From: Rhodospirillaceae bacterium
GTDB taxonomy: Bacteria; Pseudomonadota; Alphaproteobacteria; Dongiales; Dongiaceae
Assembly (NCBI GenBank): GCA_008012315.1
Contig: SSEL01000016.1
Coordinates: 1 to 63,589, forward strand
DNA length: 63,589 bases
Direction of reading: 5' to 3'
Part shown: piece after piece, positions 1 through 8,239 of the stretch
How the letters are laid out: every line of letters starts with the position of its first letter
Numbering within the stretch: position 1 is the stretch's first letter
Translations under genes and position numbers: made by a program
Notes under the pieces: generated by a model
Database searches by the model: none
The model's input: only the letters and a program-made list of their open reading frames with translations
Told to the model about the DNA's origin: nothing

Positions 1-144
1 GAACTGGCATGGTATCCTCGTCGGGCTTGGGATTGTCTGCGGGCGTGCTTGGCCCCTTCAACTCTTCAAGCGTGCACAAGTAGGTGGCAGGAACCTAGAT
101 GACAGCGGGTGGTTCACCCGTCCCTCGGACGATTGCCTGCCACC

Positions 145-176
145 GCTGAAGCGGGGGCGGCCGCCCCCGCTTCAGC
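145..176. terminator. 32-bp perfect palindrome, terminator-like hairpin
   Basis: GCTGAAGCGGGGGCGG is followed directly by its exact reverse complement, a 16-bp perfect inverted repeat. No long T-run follows on either strand, so it is only terminator-like. It lies beyond the 3' end of the minus-strand cyclase gene (which stops at 285) and could end transcription from either side. I recognise no gene in bases 1-284; the short open frames crossing the left edge show no familiar motif. Confidence 0.45.
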
Positions 177-228
177 ACTCAAAGCTTAAAAAACTTCAGC
201 GCCAAGTTTAAACCCATTTCAGCAGACA

Positions 229-260
229 ACCCTCGGACTTGATCCGAGGGTCCACGGTGA
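229..260. repeat. Dispersed palindromic repeat, copy 1
   Basis: This copy has the core CCTCGGACTTGATCCGAGG followed by GTCCACGGTGA. It is the first of more than twenty copies in the window with the layout (TTG)TCACC-palindrome-GGTCCAtggtgg. It sits 25 bp from the 3' end of the cyclase gene. Similar intergenic palindromes are widespread in Alphaproteobacteria. Confidence 0.75.
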
Positions 261-284
261 CGGTTGATGAACGTCACGCACGCC

Positions 285-2156
285 CTACTCCCGCAGCCCG
301 GCCTTGCGCAGCTTGTTGCGGTAATGGGCGAGGTCGCGGGTCTCCTTATAGGGCGCGCGTTCCGGTGTGCTCCAGCTGGTGACGCTGGCCTCGGGGTCGA
401 GTTCCAGGACATGGGCGATGGCTTGCCGCGCCGCCTCATCCTGGTCCAGAGCCGCATGGCTCGCCGCCAGGATCAGGTGGATCGGCACCGTGTCGAGATT
501 GCGCAGGCCGGACAAGGTGGTGACGGCATCCTCATATTGCCGCGCATCGAAATAGATCTGGCCCAGCTGCGCCATGTACCATTCGGGGCAATAGGGGTTG
601 AGGCGCATGGCCTTATGCGCCAGCTCCAGCGCCGCCTGCGGCCGCCCGGCATAATTCAGGCACCAGGCGTAATCGGTCAGCGTATCGGCATCGTTGGGAT
701 TGCGCGCCACCGCCCTCTCATATTCGGCGATGGCGGGACCGTAGCGCCGCTTGAACATGTAATAGCCGGCCAGCGCATGATGGCCCCAGGCCTCGTCATC
801 ATCGATGGCGATGGCGGCGCTGGCGAATTCCAACCCCTTCTCCAGCGCGGCCGCGGCATCCTCAGCCCAGCCGAAAGTCGCATCGACCATATGGCACCAG
901 GCGATCTTCGATAATGGCTTGGCATAGCTGGGATCGAGCTGCGCCGAGATCTCGAACAAGTCGCGCGCCTGGCGGTTGCTCTCCTTGTTGAAGCTGTGCA
1001 GCAATTCCATGCCGCGCAGGAAATAGCTGAGCGCCGGCAGGTTCTTCGTGCCGCCGCTTTTCCGGCCGGCATCTTCCCCGTTTCGCCGCCAGGCCTTGTG
1101 CAGCCGGCCGCCATGGGTGCTGGCCAGCGTGCCGACGATCAGCGCCGTCACCTCGTCCTGCACCGCGAAGATGCAGTCGATATGGCGGTCATAGCGTTCG
1201 GCCCAGAGATGCCGGCCGGTGACGCCGTCGATCAGCCGCACATTGACGCGCAGCGCCTCGGTGCCGCGCCGCACGCTGCCTTCCAGGATGTAACGCGCGC
1301 CAAGATCGCGGCTGATCTCCTGGACATTCACCGCGCAGCCTTTATAGGCGAAGGTCGAATTGCTGGCGATGACGAAGAGATCGCGGAAGCGCGACAGGCC
1401 GGTGATGATGTTCTCCGTGATGCCGTCGCAGAAGAAATCCTGATCGGGGCCTTCGCTCATATTGACGAAGGGCAGCACGGCAACCGCCGGCCTGTCGCTC
1501 GCCAGCAGATCCGCCGCCACCGTGGGAGAAGAGGCGCCGTGCCGGCCGTTGATCTTCGATGCGCCGTTCATGGCGGGCGTATCGGCGAGGCCGTTCATGC
1601 CAACGACCCCGCTGACGACCGTGGGCGTGCCGGCGGCGCGATAGACCCGGACCGGCCGGACGATGTTCTTCAACTGCCGGGCGCCGAGATCCTCGAAGCG
1701 GATGCCGACCTTATGGGCGACGTGATCATAGGTCGAGCCGGAGATCATGATGCCGCCGGGTGCGGCGATGCTTTCCAGCCGCGCCGCGACATTGACGCTG
1801 TCGCCATAAAGATCGCGTCCCTCGATCAGCACATCGCCGAGATTGATGCCGACGCGCAAGGTGAGATGCCGGTCTTCCGCCACCGCTTTATTGGCCCTGG
1901 CCATGCCGGTCTGCAAATCGAGGGCGCATTTCACGGCATTGACCGGGCTTGAGAACTCGATCAGCACCGCATCGCCGGTGACCTTGAAAATACGTCCCTG
2001 ATGGCGCGCGACCAAAGGTTCGACGATCTCCCGCCGCCGCGCTTTCAACGCATTCAGTGTGCCCACTTCGTCGACTTCCATCAGTCGACTGTAACCGACC
2101 ACGTCGGCAGCCAGGATTGCGACCAGCCGCCGGTGAGGGGAATTAAAGTCCGACAT
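285..2156 (-). CDS. Class III adenylate/guanylate cyclase with TolB-like and TPR domains
   Basis: The product should make cAMP or cGMP and act as a signalling protein. Residues about 10-185 are the cyclase catalytic domain: AADVVGYSRLME carries the first metal Asp (D18), FKVTGDAVLIEF the second (D62), and DSVNVAARLES supplies the transition-state Asn/Arg. Residues about 215-330 match the TolB-like N-terminal module (AVLPFVNMSEGPDQDFFCDG), and the C-terminal 250 residues are TPR helices. This domain order is common in rhizobial and Rhodospirillales cyclases. A longer frame opens at a TTG at 2189, but the ATG at 2156 has GGGAG ten bases upstream and matches the usual N-terminus. No membrane segment is evident, so it is probably cytoplasmic. 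It is transcribed alone. Confidence 0.9.
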   Translation of the reverse strand: MSDFNSPHRRLVAILAADVVGYSRLMEVDEVGTLNALKARRREIVEPLVARHQGRIFKVTGDAVLIEFSSPVNAVKCALDLQTGMARANKAVAEDRHLTLRVGINLGDVLIEGRDLYGDSVNVAARLESIAAPGGIMISGSTYDHVAHKVGIRFEDLGARQLKNIVRPVRVYRAAGTPTVVSGVVGMNGLADTPAMNGASKINGRHGASSPTVAADLLASDRPAVAVLPFVNMSEGPDQDFFCDGITENIITGLSRFRDLFVIASNSTFAYKGCAVNVQEISRDLGARYILEGSVRRGTEALRVNVRLIDGVTGRHLWAERYDRHIDCIFAVQDEVTALIVGTLASTHGGRLHKAWRRNGEDAGRKSGGTKNLPALSYFLRGMELLHSFNKESNRQARDLFEISAQLDPSYAKPLSKIAWCHMVDATFGWAEDAAAALEKGLEFASAAIAIDDDEAWGHHALAGYYMFKRRYGPAIAEYERAVARNPNDADTLTDYAWCLNYAGRPQAALELAHKAMRLNPYCPEWYMAQLGQIYFDARQYEDAVTTLSGLRNLDTVPIHLILAASHAALDQDEAARQAIAHVLELDPEASVTSWSTPERAPYKETRDLAHYRNKLRKAGLRE

Positions 2157-2461
2157 CGTCGTGACGCTCCCGCTGACCGCAGTCCCCAACTGTGCGCTAG
2201 ATTAGCGCCTGATCGTCGTCATTGCACCCCTTCAACATTGGATTTTTGTCACGGCGAGAATTTCGGGTGAATATTCCCGTATGCGGTTTTAAATCACAGG
2301 AAACGAGCTGATTATCCGCGAAACGGCGGGCGACATCGATGCATTCGGCAAAGGGATGTGATGCGCGTCACGCGGCGTGCCGCTGGATCGTATCTCCCTC
2401 GTCACAGCCTCGTGTCGCAGCCTCGTGTCGCAGCGCGCTGAAAACCGGCCTGCAGCAACGC

Positions 2462-2730
2462 CCCCTCCTCAATCCTCCCGAAACGGGGAGGAAGTTTGAC
2501 GGCGCATCCTCCGCATCGGCACACGCTCCTCTCGCTCCCCCGCATCGGGGGAGGGCCGGGGTGGGGCCAGGACCGCGGCCGCCACCATGGACCCTCGGGT
2601 CGAGCCCGAGGGTGACAAGTGAGTATAGTGTTGAGGGTGTGCAATGATCATCGACGTCACCAGTCATCACACAGCTTCCATGACAAGGAAGGTTGCCACC
2701 CCGGCCTCGAGCCGGGGTCCATCGGGGCGA
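2462..2730. repeat. Intergenic repeat cluster between cyclase and GFA gene
   Basis: The 626-bp gap from 2157 to 2782 holds no convincing gene. Bases 2462-2506 carry a CCCCTCCTCnATCCTCCC...GGGAGGaAGTTTG element that recurs at 29976-30016. Bases 2520-2572 hold a CTCCCCCGCATCGGGGGAG hairpin of the second dispersed family. Copies of the CCTCGGG/CCGAGG palindrome lie at 2584-2620 (GACCCTCGGGTCGAGCCCGAG) and 2694-2730 in the opposite orientation. Open frames running through these repeats are not believable genes. Confidence 0.7.
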
Positions 2731-2782
2731 CTGATGACCGCGATCATTTACGCCCGACACCGCGCCGCGCTTGCTGCCGGGG

Positions 2783-3175
2783 CTATTCGTCGGTGCGGCC
2801 GGTGGTGTCGCGGTCGCGCTCGTATCGGTGCGCCAGCGGGAATGGCGGCAGCCAGGATTCGCGGCGGATGATCCAGCTTTCATAGGTTGGCGTCAGCTGG
2901 TCGGGCGCGTCCAGGGAACCCAGATGCACCTCGATCTCATCCGCGCTGTGGGCGAAAACCGACGAGCCGCAGCGCGGACAAAAATGCCGCCCGGCGTAAT
3001 CGCGGGTTTCGCCCTCGATCGTCACCGCATCCTGCGGGAAGACGGCGGCGGCGTAAAAAAGCGCGCCGTGATGCTTGCGGCAATCGAGGCAGTGGCAAAT
3101 GCCGACCCGGTAGGGACGTCCCGTCGCCACGAGCCGGACATTGCCGCACAGGCAACCGCCAGTGAAACGCTCCAT
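2783..3175 (-). CDS. GFA/CENP-V family zinc protein
   Basis: This is a 130-residue protein of the glutathione-dependent formaldehyde-activating (GFA) fold family, which holds zinc through Cys pairs. It opens with MERFTGGCLCGNVRL, the family's CxCG signature, followed by CHCLDCRKHHGALF and FCPRCGSSVF, so all the expected cysteine ligands are present. The frame is open upstream to 3334, but the ATG at 3175 has AGAGGAGG spaced for ribosome binding. Most family members have no proven substrate; glutathione adduct chemistry is the usual guess. It stands alone between repeat-rich gaps, with nothing in context that narrows the function. Confidence 0.9.
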   Translation of the reverse strand: MERFTGGCLCGNVRLVATGRPYRVGICHCLDCRKHHGALFYAAAVFPQDAVTIEGETRDYAGRHFCPRCGSSVFAHSADEIEVHLGSLDAPDQLTPTYESWIIRRESWLPPFPLAHRYERDRDTTGRTDE

Positions 3176-3379
3176 GCTGCGCCTCCTCTGAAACCAAGAC
3201 GCATGTTTACATCGACAGCGGCGCCAGAGCAATGACCGGTCCGCCCATGCGATCCTGACCACGGCCGAGGTGATCGCCGCTTTCCCGAAGGTGTAATCGC
3301 TTCCGACGACGGTTGATTGGCGATAGCGCACCATTAGGCATCATCGCCACCCGCGTTCGCACAATGCCTGCACCTCTCA

Positions 3380-3687
3380 CTTGTCACCCACCGGCTTGAT
3401 CCGAGGGTCCATGGTGGCGGCCGGGCAGATCGCTGAACGACATGATGAACCTGTACAAGCCAGCCAACGATCATCAGTCGCAACGATGGACCCTCGGGTC
3501 ACGCCCAAGGGTGACAAGCTGGTTTGATGTTGCGTGGTGCGAACTCATTGATGGCGATGTCACAGGCCAGCGCACGGCGTCGATACCAAACACACTTGTC
3601 ACCCTCGGACTTGATCCGAGGGTCCATGGTGGCCATTGCGCCTGGCTTCAATCGTGGACCCCGGCTCAGGGCCGGGATGACAAGCGG
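3380..3687. repeat. Four palindromic repeat copies in one gap
   Basis: The 549-bp gap from 3176 to 3724 contains no gene. It holds four copies of the dispersed palindrome: 3380-3420 (degenerate left arm), 3484-3519 (imperfect), 3595-3630 (CCTCGGACTTGATCCGAGG) and 3653-3687 (CCCGGCTCAGGGCCGGG variant). Orientation alternates, with TTGTCACC on one side and GACAAGC on the other. This is one of the densest clusters in the window. Confidence 0.75.
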
Positions 3688-3724
3688 GTTCGTGGCTGGC
3701 AGGGTGCGGTGATTGGCGATGCCG

Positions 3725-5419
3725 TCAGATCTTCACCGCCAGTTCGCCCAGCCGCTTGGTCAGCAGCGGGTTCTCGCGGTAGTCGATCGGCACCACGACG
3801 AGCGACGGGCCCTTATGGTCGATCGCCTTGCGCAAGGCCGGGGCGAGGTCCTTTGCCTTGCTGACATATTGCCCCTGCCAGCCGAAGGCATTGGCGAGGT
3901 CCAGCCATTTCGGATTGCCGAAGGCGAGATCGGTGTGCTTGCCGAATTCGTTATCCTGCTTCCAGGCGATCAGGCCATAGCCGCCATCTTCCCAGACCAT
4001 CACCGTGATATTGGTATTGAGCCGCCGCGCGGTCTCCATCTCCTGCACGTTCATCAGGAAGTCGCCATCGCCGCAGATTGCGAAGATATTCGGCTCCGGC
4101 TTCTTCTCCTTGCCGGTCGCCGGATTGGCGACGGCAAGGTCCGGCGCCACCAGATGCGCGGCGATCGCGCCCGGCAGCGGCAGGCCCATGGAGCAGAAGC
4201 CGTTGGGGATGATGCAGGTATTCGGCTCGTCGCAATGATAATAGCGGGCGATCCACATCTTATGGGCGCCGACACCGGAGAGCAGGATATCGCAGGGGCC
4301 CAGCGCCTCGCGCACATCCCACAGCACCTTCTGCGGGCGGATCGTACCTTCCGTCGCATCGTCCTTATGGGCCGCGAGATCCTCGGTCATCTTGTCGCGC
4401 CAATGGGCCTGGCGCGGCAGATCGTATTTCGGATGCTTGCCCTGCTCCAGCGCCTCGGTCAGCAAGGCGAGATTGGTGGCGATCTCGCCGGTCAGCTCGA
4501 CATTGGCCTGGTACTGGTGGTCGATCTCCGCCGGCAGCGTATCGATATCGATGATCTTCTTCTCGCCCTTCGGGTTCCACAAGCGCGGCGGATATTCGAC
4601 CAGGTCATAGCCGATGGTGATGACGAGATCGGCTTCATCGACGGCGAAGGCCGGATAGTCCTTCTGCTGCAGCCCGATCGTGTAGAGGCAATAGGGTGAG
4701 GTCCGCGCCACCGCGCCCTTGCCCATGAAGGTGCTGATGACGCCGATGCCGGTCACCTCGACCAGCCGGCGGAGCTGTGGCGTCGCGCGGCGCCGCATCA
4801 TGCCGTTGCCGGCGATGATGATCGGCTGCTTTGCCTGGCGAATCAGCTCGACCGCCTCGCTCAGGCTCTTCGCGTCGCATTGCGGCCGGCGATAGCGATG
4901 CGGCTCGATCGGCTCCGCCTTGGCATCCATCTTGGCGATGTCCTCCGCCAGTTCCAGCAGCACCGCCCCCGGCTTTTCCGAGCGCGTCAGCCTGACCGCC
5001 TTGCGCACCATCTCCGGAATCGAATCCGGATGCCGGATGCTCGCCGCCCATTTCGTCACCGGCTTGTACATCTCCACCACATCCATGATCTGGTGGCTCT
5101 CCTTATGCTGGCGCGTCGTCGCGCCCTGCCCGGTGATGACCAGCATGGGCGCCCGGTCCATGTTGCCATCGGCAACACCGGTGATGAGATTGGTCGCACC
5201 CGGCCCCAGCGTGCCGAGGCAGACGGCGGGCTCGCCGGTCAGGCGGCCGTGAACCTCCGCCATGAAGGCGGCACCCTGCTCGTGCCGCGTCAGCACGAAC
5301 TGGATGGAGGATTTCTGCAGCGACATCATGAAATCGGCGTTCTCTTCACCCGGCACGCCGAAAATATACTTGATGTCTTCGCGCTCGAGGCAGCGCACCA
5401 GCAGATCCGAAGCTTTCAT
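3725..5419 (-). CDS. ThDP-dependent acetolactate synthase-like large subunit
   Basis: This 564-residue enzyme has the acetohydroxyacid synthase/pyruvate oxidase layout. The N-terminal PYR domain has FGVPGEENADFM and the catalytic Glu in RHEQGAAFMAEVHGR; a central domain binds the second nucleotide; the C-terminal PP domain has GDGDFLMNVQEMETA, the ThDP/Mg2+ motif. The likely reaction is condensation of two pyruvates to acetolactate, though other ThDP reactions cannot be excluded. The start at 5419 has TTGGAG eight bases upstream; upstream in-frame sequence lacks family similarity. No small regulatory subunit (ilvH) is adjacent, which suggests a catabolic or AlsS-like enzyme rather than branched-chain biosynthesis. 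It is divergent from the Rieske gene across a 253-bp spacer that probably holds both promoters. Confidence 0.88.
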   Translation of the reverse strand: MKASDLLVRCLEREDIKYIFGVPGEENADFMMSLQKSSIQFVLTRHEQGAAFMAEVHGRLTGEPAVCLGTLGPGATNLITGVADGNMDRAPMLVITGQGATTRQHKESHQIMDVVEMYKPVTKWAASIRHPDSIPEMVRKAVRLTRSEKPGAVLLELAEDIAKMDAKAEPIEPHRYRRPQCDAKSLSEAVELIRQAKQPIIIAGNGMMRRRATPQLRRLVEVTGIGVISTFMGKGAVARTSPYCLYTIGLQQKDYPAFAVDEADLVITIGYDLVEYPPRLWNPKGEKKIIDIDTLPAEIDHQYQANVELTGEIATNLALLTEALEQGKHPKYDLPRQAHWRDKMTEDLAAHKDDATEGTIRPQKVLWDVREALGPCDILLSGVGAHKMWIARYYHCDEPNTCIIPNGFCSMGLPLPGAIAAHLVAPDLAVANPATGKEKKPEPNIFAICGDGDFLMNVQEMETARRLNTNITVMVWEDGGYGLIAWKQDNEFGKHTDLAFGNPKWLDLANAFGWQGQYVSKAKDLAPALRKAIDHKGPSLVVVPIDYRENPLLTKRLGELAVKI

Positions 5420-5672
5420 TATATATACTCCAAGAAAGGGCAAGGTCAGTTCGACCGCAAGGTTAGTGCCGGATGGTGGCAAGATGCAATGATATCTCGA
5501 CAAGGCAGCCTCCAATGATGAGGCGAGATTCATCGCACCGTCGATCCTCTCCGCCGCCATCGTCTGCCCGCTCTTGTCATTTTTGAATTCTCGTTCAAAA
5601 AATTCTTGATCGGCAAAATCGCAGCCGCTAGGCTGGACGCAATGAACAAGAAAGCCGATAAGGGAGGACGAT

Positions 5673-6908
5673 GTGCCGCCGCAACCCAGCTCTTCACAAC
5701 GTCGCAATTCACAACCCAGTGAGATGCTGACGCAATTGATCGCCGCGCGGAAGCCGGGCCATGCCTTGCAACAGCCCTTCTATAACGATGCCGAGATCTT
5801 CCGGCATGAAATGCAGCGCATGATCATGCCGCATTGGCTCTGCGCCGGCCATGTCAGCAGCCTGCCGCAGCCGGGCGATTTCGTCACCGTGGAGATAGGC
5901 AGCGAATCCGTCATCATCGCGCGCGGCCAGGATCATGAGATCCGCGCTCTGCTGAACGTCTGCCGCCATCGCGGCTCGCGGGTCTGCACCGAGGCGGCCG
6001 GCAATGCCCGCAGCTTCGTCTGCCCCTATCACGCCTGGACCTATGGCAGCGACGGCGCCCTGCGCGCGGCGCGGCTGATGCCGGATGATTTCGACCGCGC
6101 CGCCCATGGCCTGAAGCAGATTCACTTGCGCGTCATCGAGGGCCTGATCTTCATCTCCTTCGCCGAAACGCCGCTCGGCCTCGCCCATGTCGAGGAGGTG
6201 ATGGCCGGCACGGCGAAACCCTATGGCTGGGCCCGGGCGAAGATCGCCCATCGCGCGACCTTCCCGGTCAAGGCCAACTGGAAGCTCGCGGTCGAGAATT
6301 ACATGGAATGCTATCACTGCAGCCCGGCGCATCAGGAATATTCGCGCCACCACGTCTATGCCCGGCCGCCGGTGCAGAATACCGAGATCGATGCCAAGCT
6401 GCGGCACCGCACCACTGCCCTCGGCATCGCGATCTGCGAGATCGACCGCTATGCACCGCATGCCGAGCCGGGCCAGGAAACCGCCGATGCCCTGCGCTCA
6501 TCGCTGAGCGACGGCGCGCGCAGCGGCAGCGCGGATGGCGGACCGGTGGCGCCGCTGATGGGCGACTTCACCGATTACGATGGCGGCGTCACCTTCTTCG
6601 ATGTCGGCCCGGTCAGCAACTTCCTCGCTTATCCCGATCACGGCCTGATCTACCGCTTCATCCCGAAGACGGTGGACCGGACGGAGATGGAAGTGATCTG
6701 GCTGGTGCGCGACGATGCCAAGGAAGGCGTCGATTACGACCTCGACCGCCTCACCTGGCTGTGGAATGTCACCAGCATCGCCGACAAGCGCATCATCGAG
6801 CTGAACCAGCAAGGCATCAACTCCGCCTTCTACGAACCCGGCCCCTACGCCCCGATGGAAGGCGGCACCCGGCGCTTCGTCGACTGGTATCTGCGCTCGA
6901 TCGGGTGA
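5673..6908 (+). CDS. Rieske-type ring-hydroxylating/quaternary-amine oxygenase, alpha subunit
   Basis: This 411-residue oxygenase component has a Rieske [2Fe-2S] centre, CRHRG plus CPYHAW (C97, H99, C117, H120), and a mononuclear iron site in NWKLAVENYMECYHCSPAH (H215, H220) with a later Asp near 371. The ECYHC block resembles glycine betaine demethylase and carnitine monooxygenase subunits more than classical aromatic dioxygenases, so a quaternary-amine substrate is the better guess. No reductase gene is nearby, so electrons must come from elsewhere. The start chosen is GTG 5673, five bases after GGGAGG. An ATG at 5671 in another frame ends after 19 codons, and an ATG at 5724 is the alternative start. 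Confidence 0.87.
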   Translation: MPPQPSSSQRRNSQPSEMLTQLIAARKPGHALQQPFYNDAEIFRHEMQRMIMPHWLCAGHVSSLPQPGDFVTVEIGSESVIIARGQDHEIRALLNVCRHRGSRVCTEAAGNARSFVCPYHAWTYGSDGALRAARLMPDDFDRAAHGLKQIHLRVIEGLIFISFAETPLGLAHVEEVMAGTAKPYGWARAKIAHRATFPVKANWKLAVENYMECYHCSPAHQEYSRHHVYARPPVQNTEIDAKLRHRTTALGIAICEIDRYAPHAEPGQETADALRSSLSDGARSGSADGGPVAPLMGDFTDYDGGVTFFDVGPVSNFLAYPDHGLIYRFIPKTVDRTEMEVIWLVRDDAKEGVDYDLDRLTWLWNVTSIADKRIIELNQQGINSAFYEPGPYAPMEGGTRRFVDWYLRSIG

Positions 6909-6950
6909 GCTGCGTCGGGTGGCAATCCGCCAGCCGTCATCAGCTTCTCC

Positions 6951-6994
6951 GATGGACCCTCGGGTCAAGTGTTAGCCCGAGGGTGACAAGCGGG
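6951..6994. repeat. Dispersed palindromic repeat with enlarged loop
   Basis: A copy of the CCTCGGG...CCCGAGG palindrome lies here, in which the loop is widened by a few bases (GTCAAGTGTTAG). It follows the Rieske gene by 42 bp. The rest of the 293-bp gap to 7202 shows nothing recognisable. Confidence 0.65.
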
Positions 6995-7201
6995 ACGCGT
7001 TCGACGTGGCGGAAGCTGGTACGGTGTCGGATGAGGGTGACCCGGCCGGTGTCAGCGAGTCCTAGGACACGGGGCGACACGACCGCATCGCGCCGCAGCC
7101 GGTTCACCACCTTTTGATACCATGGCCCAATTTCAAAAACCCCTGCCGTTGCGCTAGACTTCGTATCAGCGCCGACCGTTCAGCATCGCCGGGAGCGAGA
7201 G

Positions 7202-7855
7202 ATGAACCTGCGCAGCGACAGCTTTGCCGATGGCCTGGAAATTCCCGCGCAATTCGCCTTGGGCGTGATCGCGCCGAAGACGCATATGGCTTTTTCGGAC
7301 AACCGAAACCCGCATCTCGCCTGGGACGACGTGCCGCCGGGGACAAAATCCCTGGCGCTGATCCTGCACGACAAGGATGTGCCGTGCCGGAGCGATGACG
7401 TGAACAAGGCGGATCGCGAAGTGCCGGCCGATCTGCCGCGGGTGGATTTCTTTCACTGGATCCTGATCGACATGCCCGCCACGACGCGCGACATCGCCGC
7501 CGGCAGCCATAGCGATGGCGTCACGCCGGGCGGCAAGCCGGGGCCGCAGGTATCGGCCGATAGCAGCGGCACGATGCGCCACGGCATCAACGACTATACC
7601 GGCTATTTCGCCGATGATCCGAAGATGCGCGGCGACTATTACGGCTATGACGGCCCCTGCCCGCCCTGGAATGACAGCCTGGTGCATCATTATATCTTCA
7701 CGCTCTATGCGCTGGACGTAATGCGGCTGGACGTCAAAGGCGAGCTCACCGGCGCAACCGTGCGCGAGGCGATCCAGGGCCGTATCCTGGCCGAAGCCCA
7801 TATCATGGGCACCTACAGCCTCAACCCCAACAGGGTCGAGCCGCCGCGGTCGTAG
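7202..7855 (+). CDS. YbhB/YbcL family PEBP-like (Raf kinase inhibitor-like) protein
   Basis: This 217-residue protein has the phosphatidylethanolamine-binding-protein fold. The family's ligand-pocket segments are visible as SLALILHDKDVP and FFHWILIDMPA, followed by YGYDGPCPPWNDSLVHHYIFTLYALD, the usual GxxPP...HxYxFxLYALD block. No signal peptide is apparent, so it is cytoplasmic. Cellular roles of bacterial homologues are poorly defined. GGGAGCGAGAG precedes the ATG. It is a single-gene unit between repeat-containing gaps. Confidence 0.92.
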   Translation: MNLRSDSFADGLEIPAQFALGVIAPKTHMAFSDNRNPHLAWDDVPPGTKSLALILHDKDVPCRSDDVNKADREVPADLPRVDFFHWILIDMPATTRDIAAGSHSDGVTPGGKPGPQVSADSSGTMRHGINDYTGYFADDPKMRGDYYGYDGPCPPWNDSLVHHYIFTLYALDVMRLDVKGELTGATVREAIQGRILAEAHIMGTYSLNPNRVEPPRS

Positions 7856-7957
7856 GATATCGCGGTGATGGTCTGGCGCGCTTGCAACAAGCTCGTCACC
7901 ACCCTTGTTGATGAGGGCAAAACCCATTTCAAAGCAAGCATCATCCTCAGTCGCTCC

Positions 7958-8128
7958 GGTGGATCCTCGGTCGAGCCCGAGGATGACAAGCGGGGGGATG
8001 GTTGGCGCCATGCGAACGCCTTGACAGCGATGTTGCCGGCCATCGCATAGCGCACAAGACAAACCCACTTGTCACCCTCGGGCGGACCCCCGTCGGCGCA
8101 GGCCGATCTTCGTCGGCGGGTCCATGGT
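7958..8128. repeat. Two palindromic repeat copies, one with internal insertion
   Basis: The 384-bp gap from 7856 to 8239 has no gene. Bases 7958-7992 hold GATCCTCGGTCGAGCCCGAGG and GACAAG. Bases 8068-8128 hold a longer variant in which the palindrome is interrupted by a second small hairpin, CGTCGGCGCAGGCCGAT and CTTCGTCGGCGGG. The same enlarged variant recurs at 57856-57912 and, in the other orientation, at 23939-24001. Confidence 0.7.
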
Positions 8129-8239
8129 TGCAGTTGATGATTGGTCGCGGCGATCGCAAGCGGGGCTGGAACTCCGGGCGGCGCGGTGTGTTGTCAGTCC
8201 ATACACCGCTTTCACCGCCAAAGGGATGAGCCCCGCCGC

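Noticed and set aside
2339..2885. Several overlapping open frames between the cyclase and GFA genes
   Set aside because: They run through dispersed repeats and translate the palindromes (WTLGSSPRVT-like), a sign of non-coding sequence.
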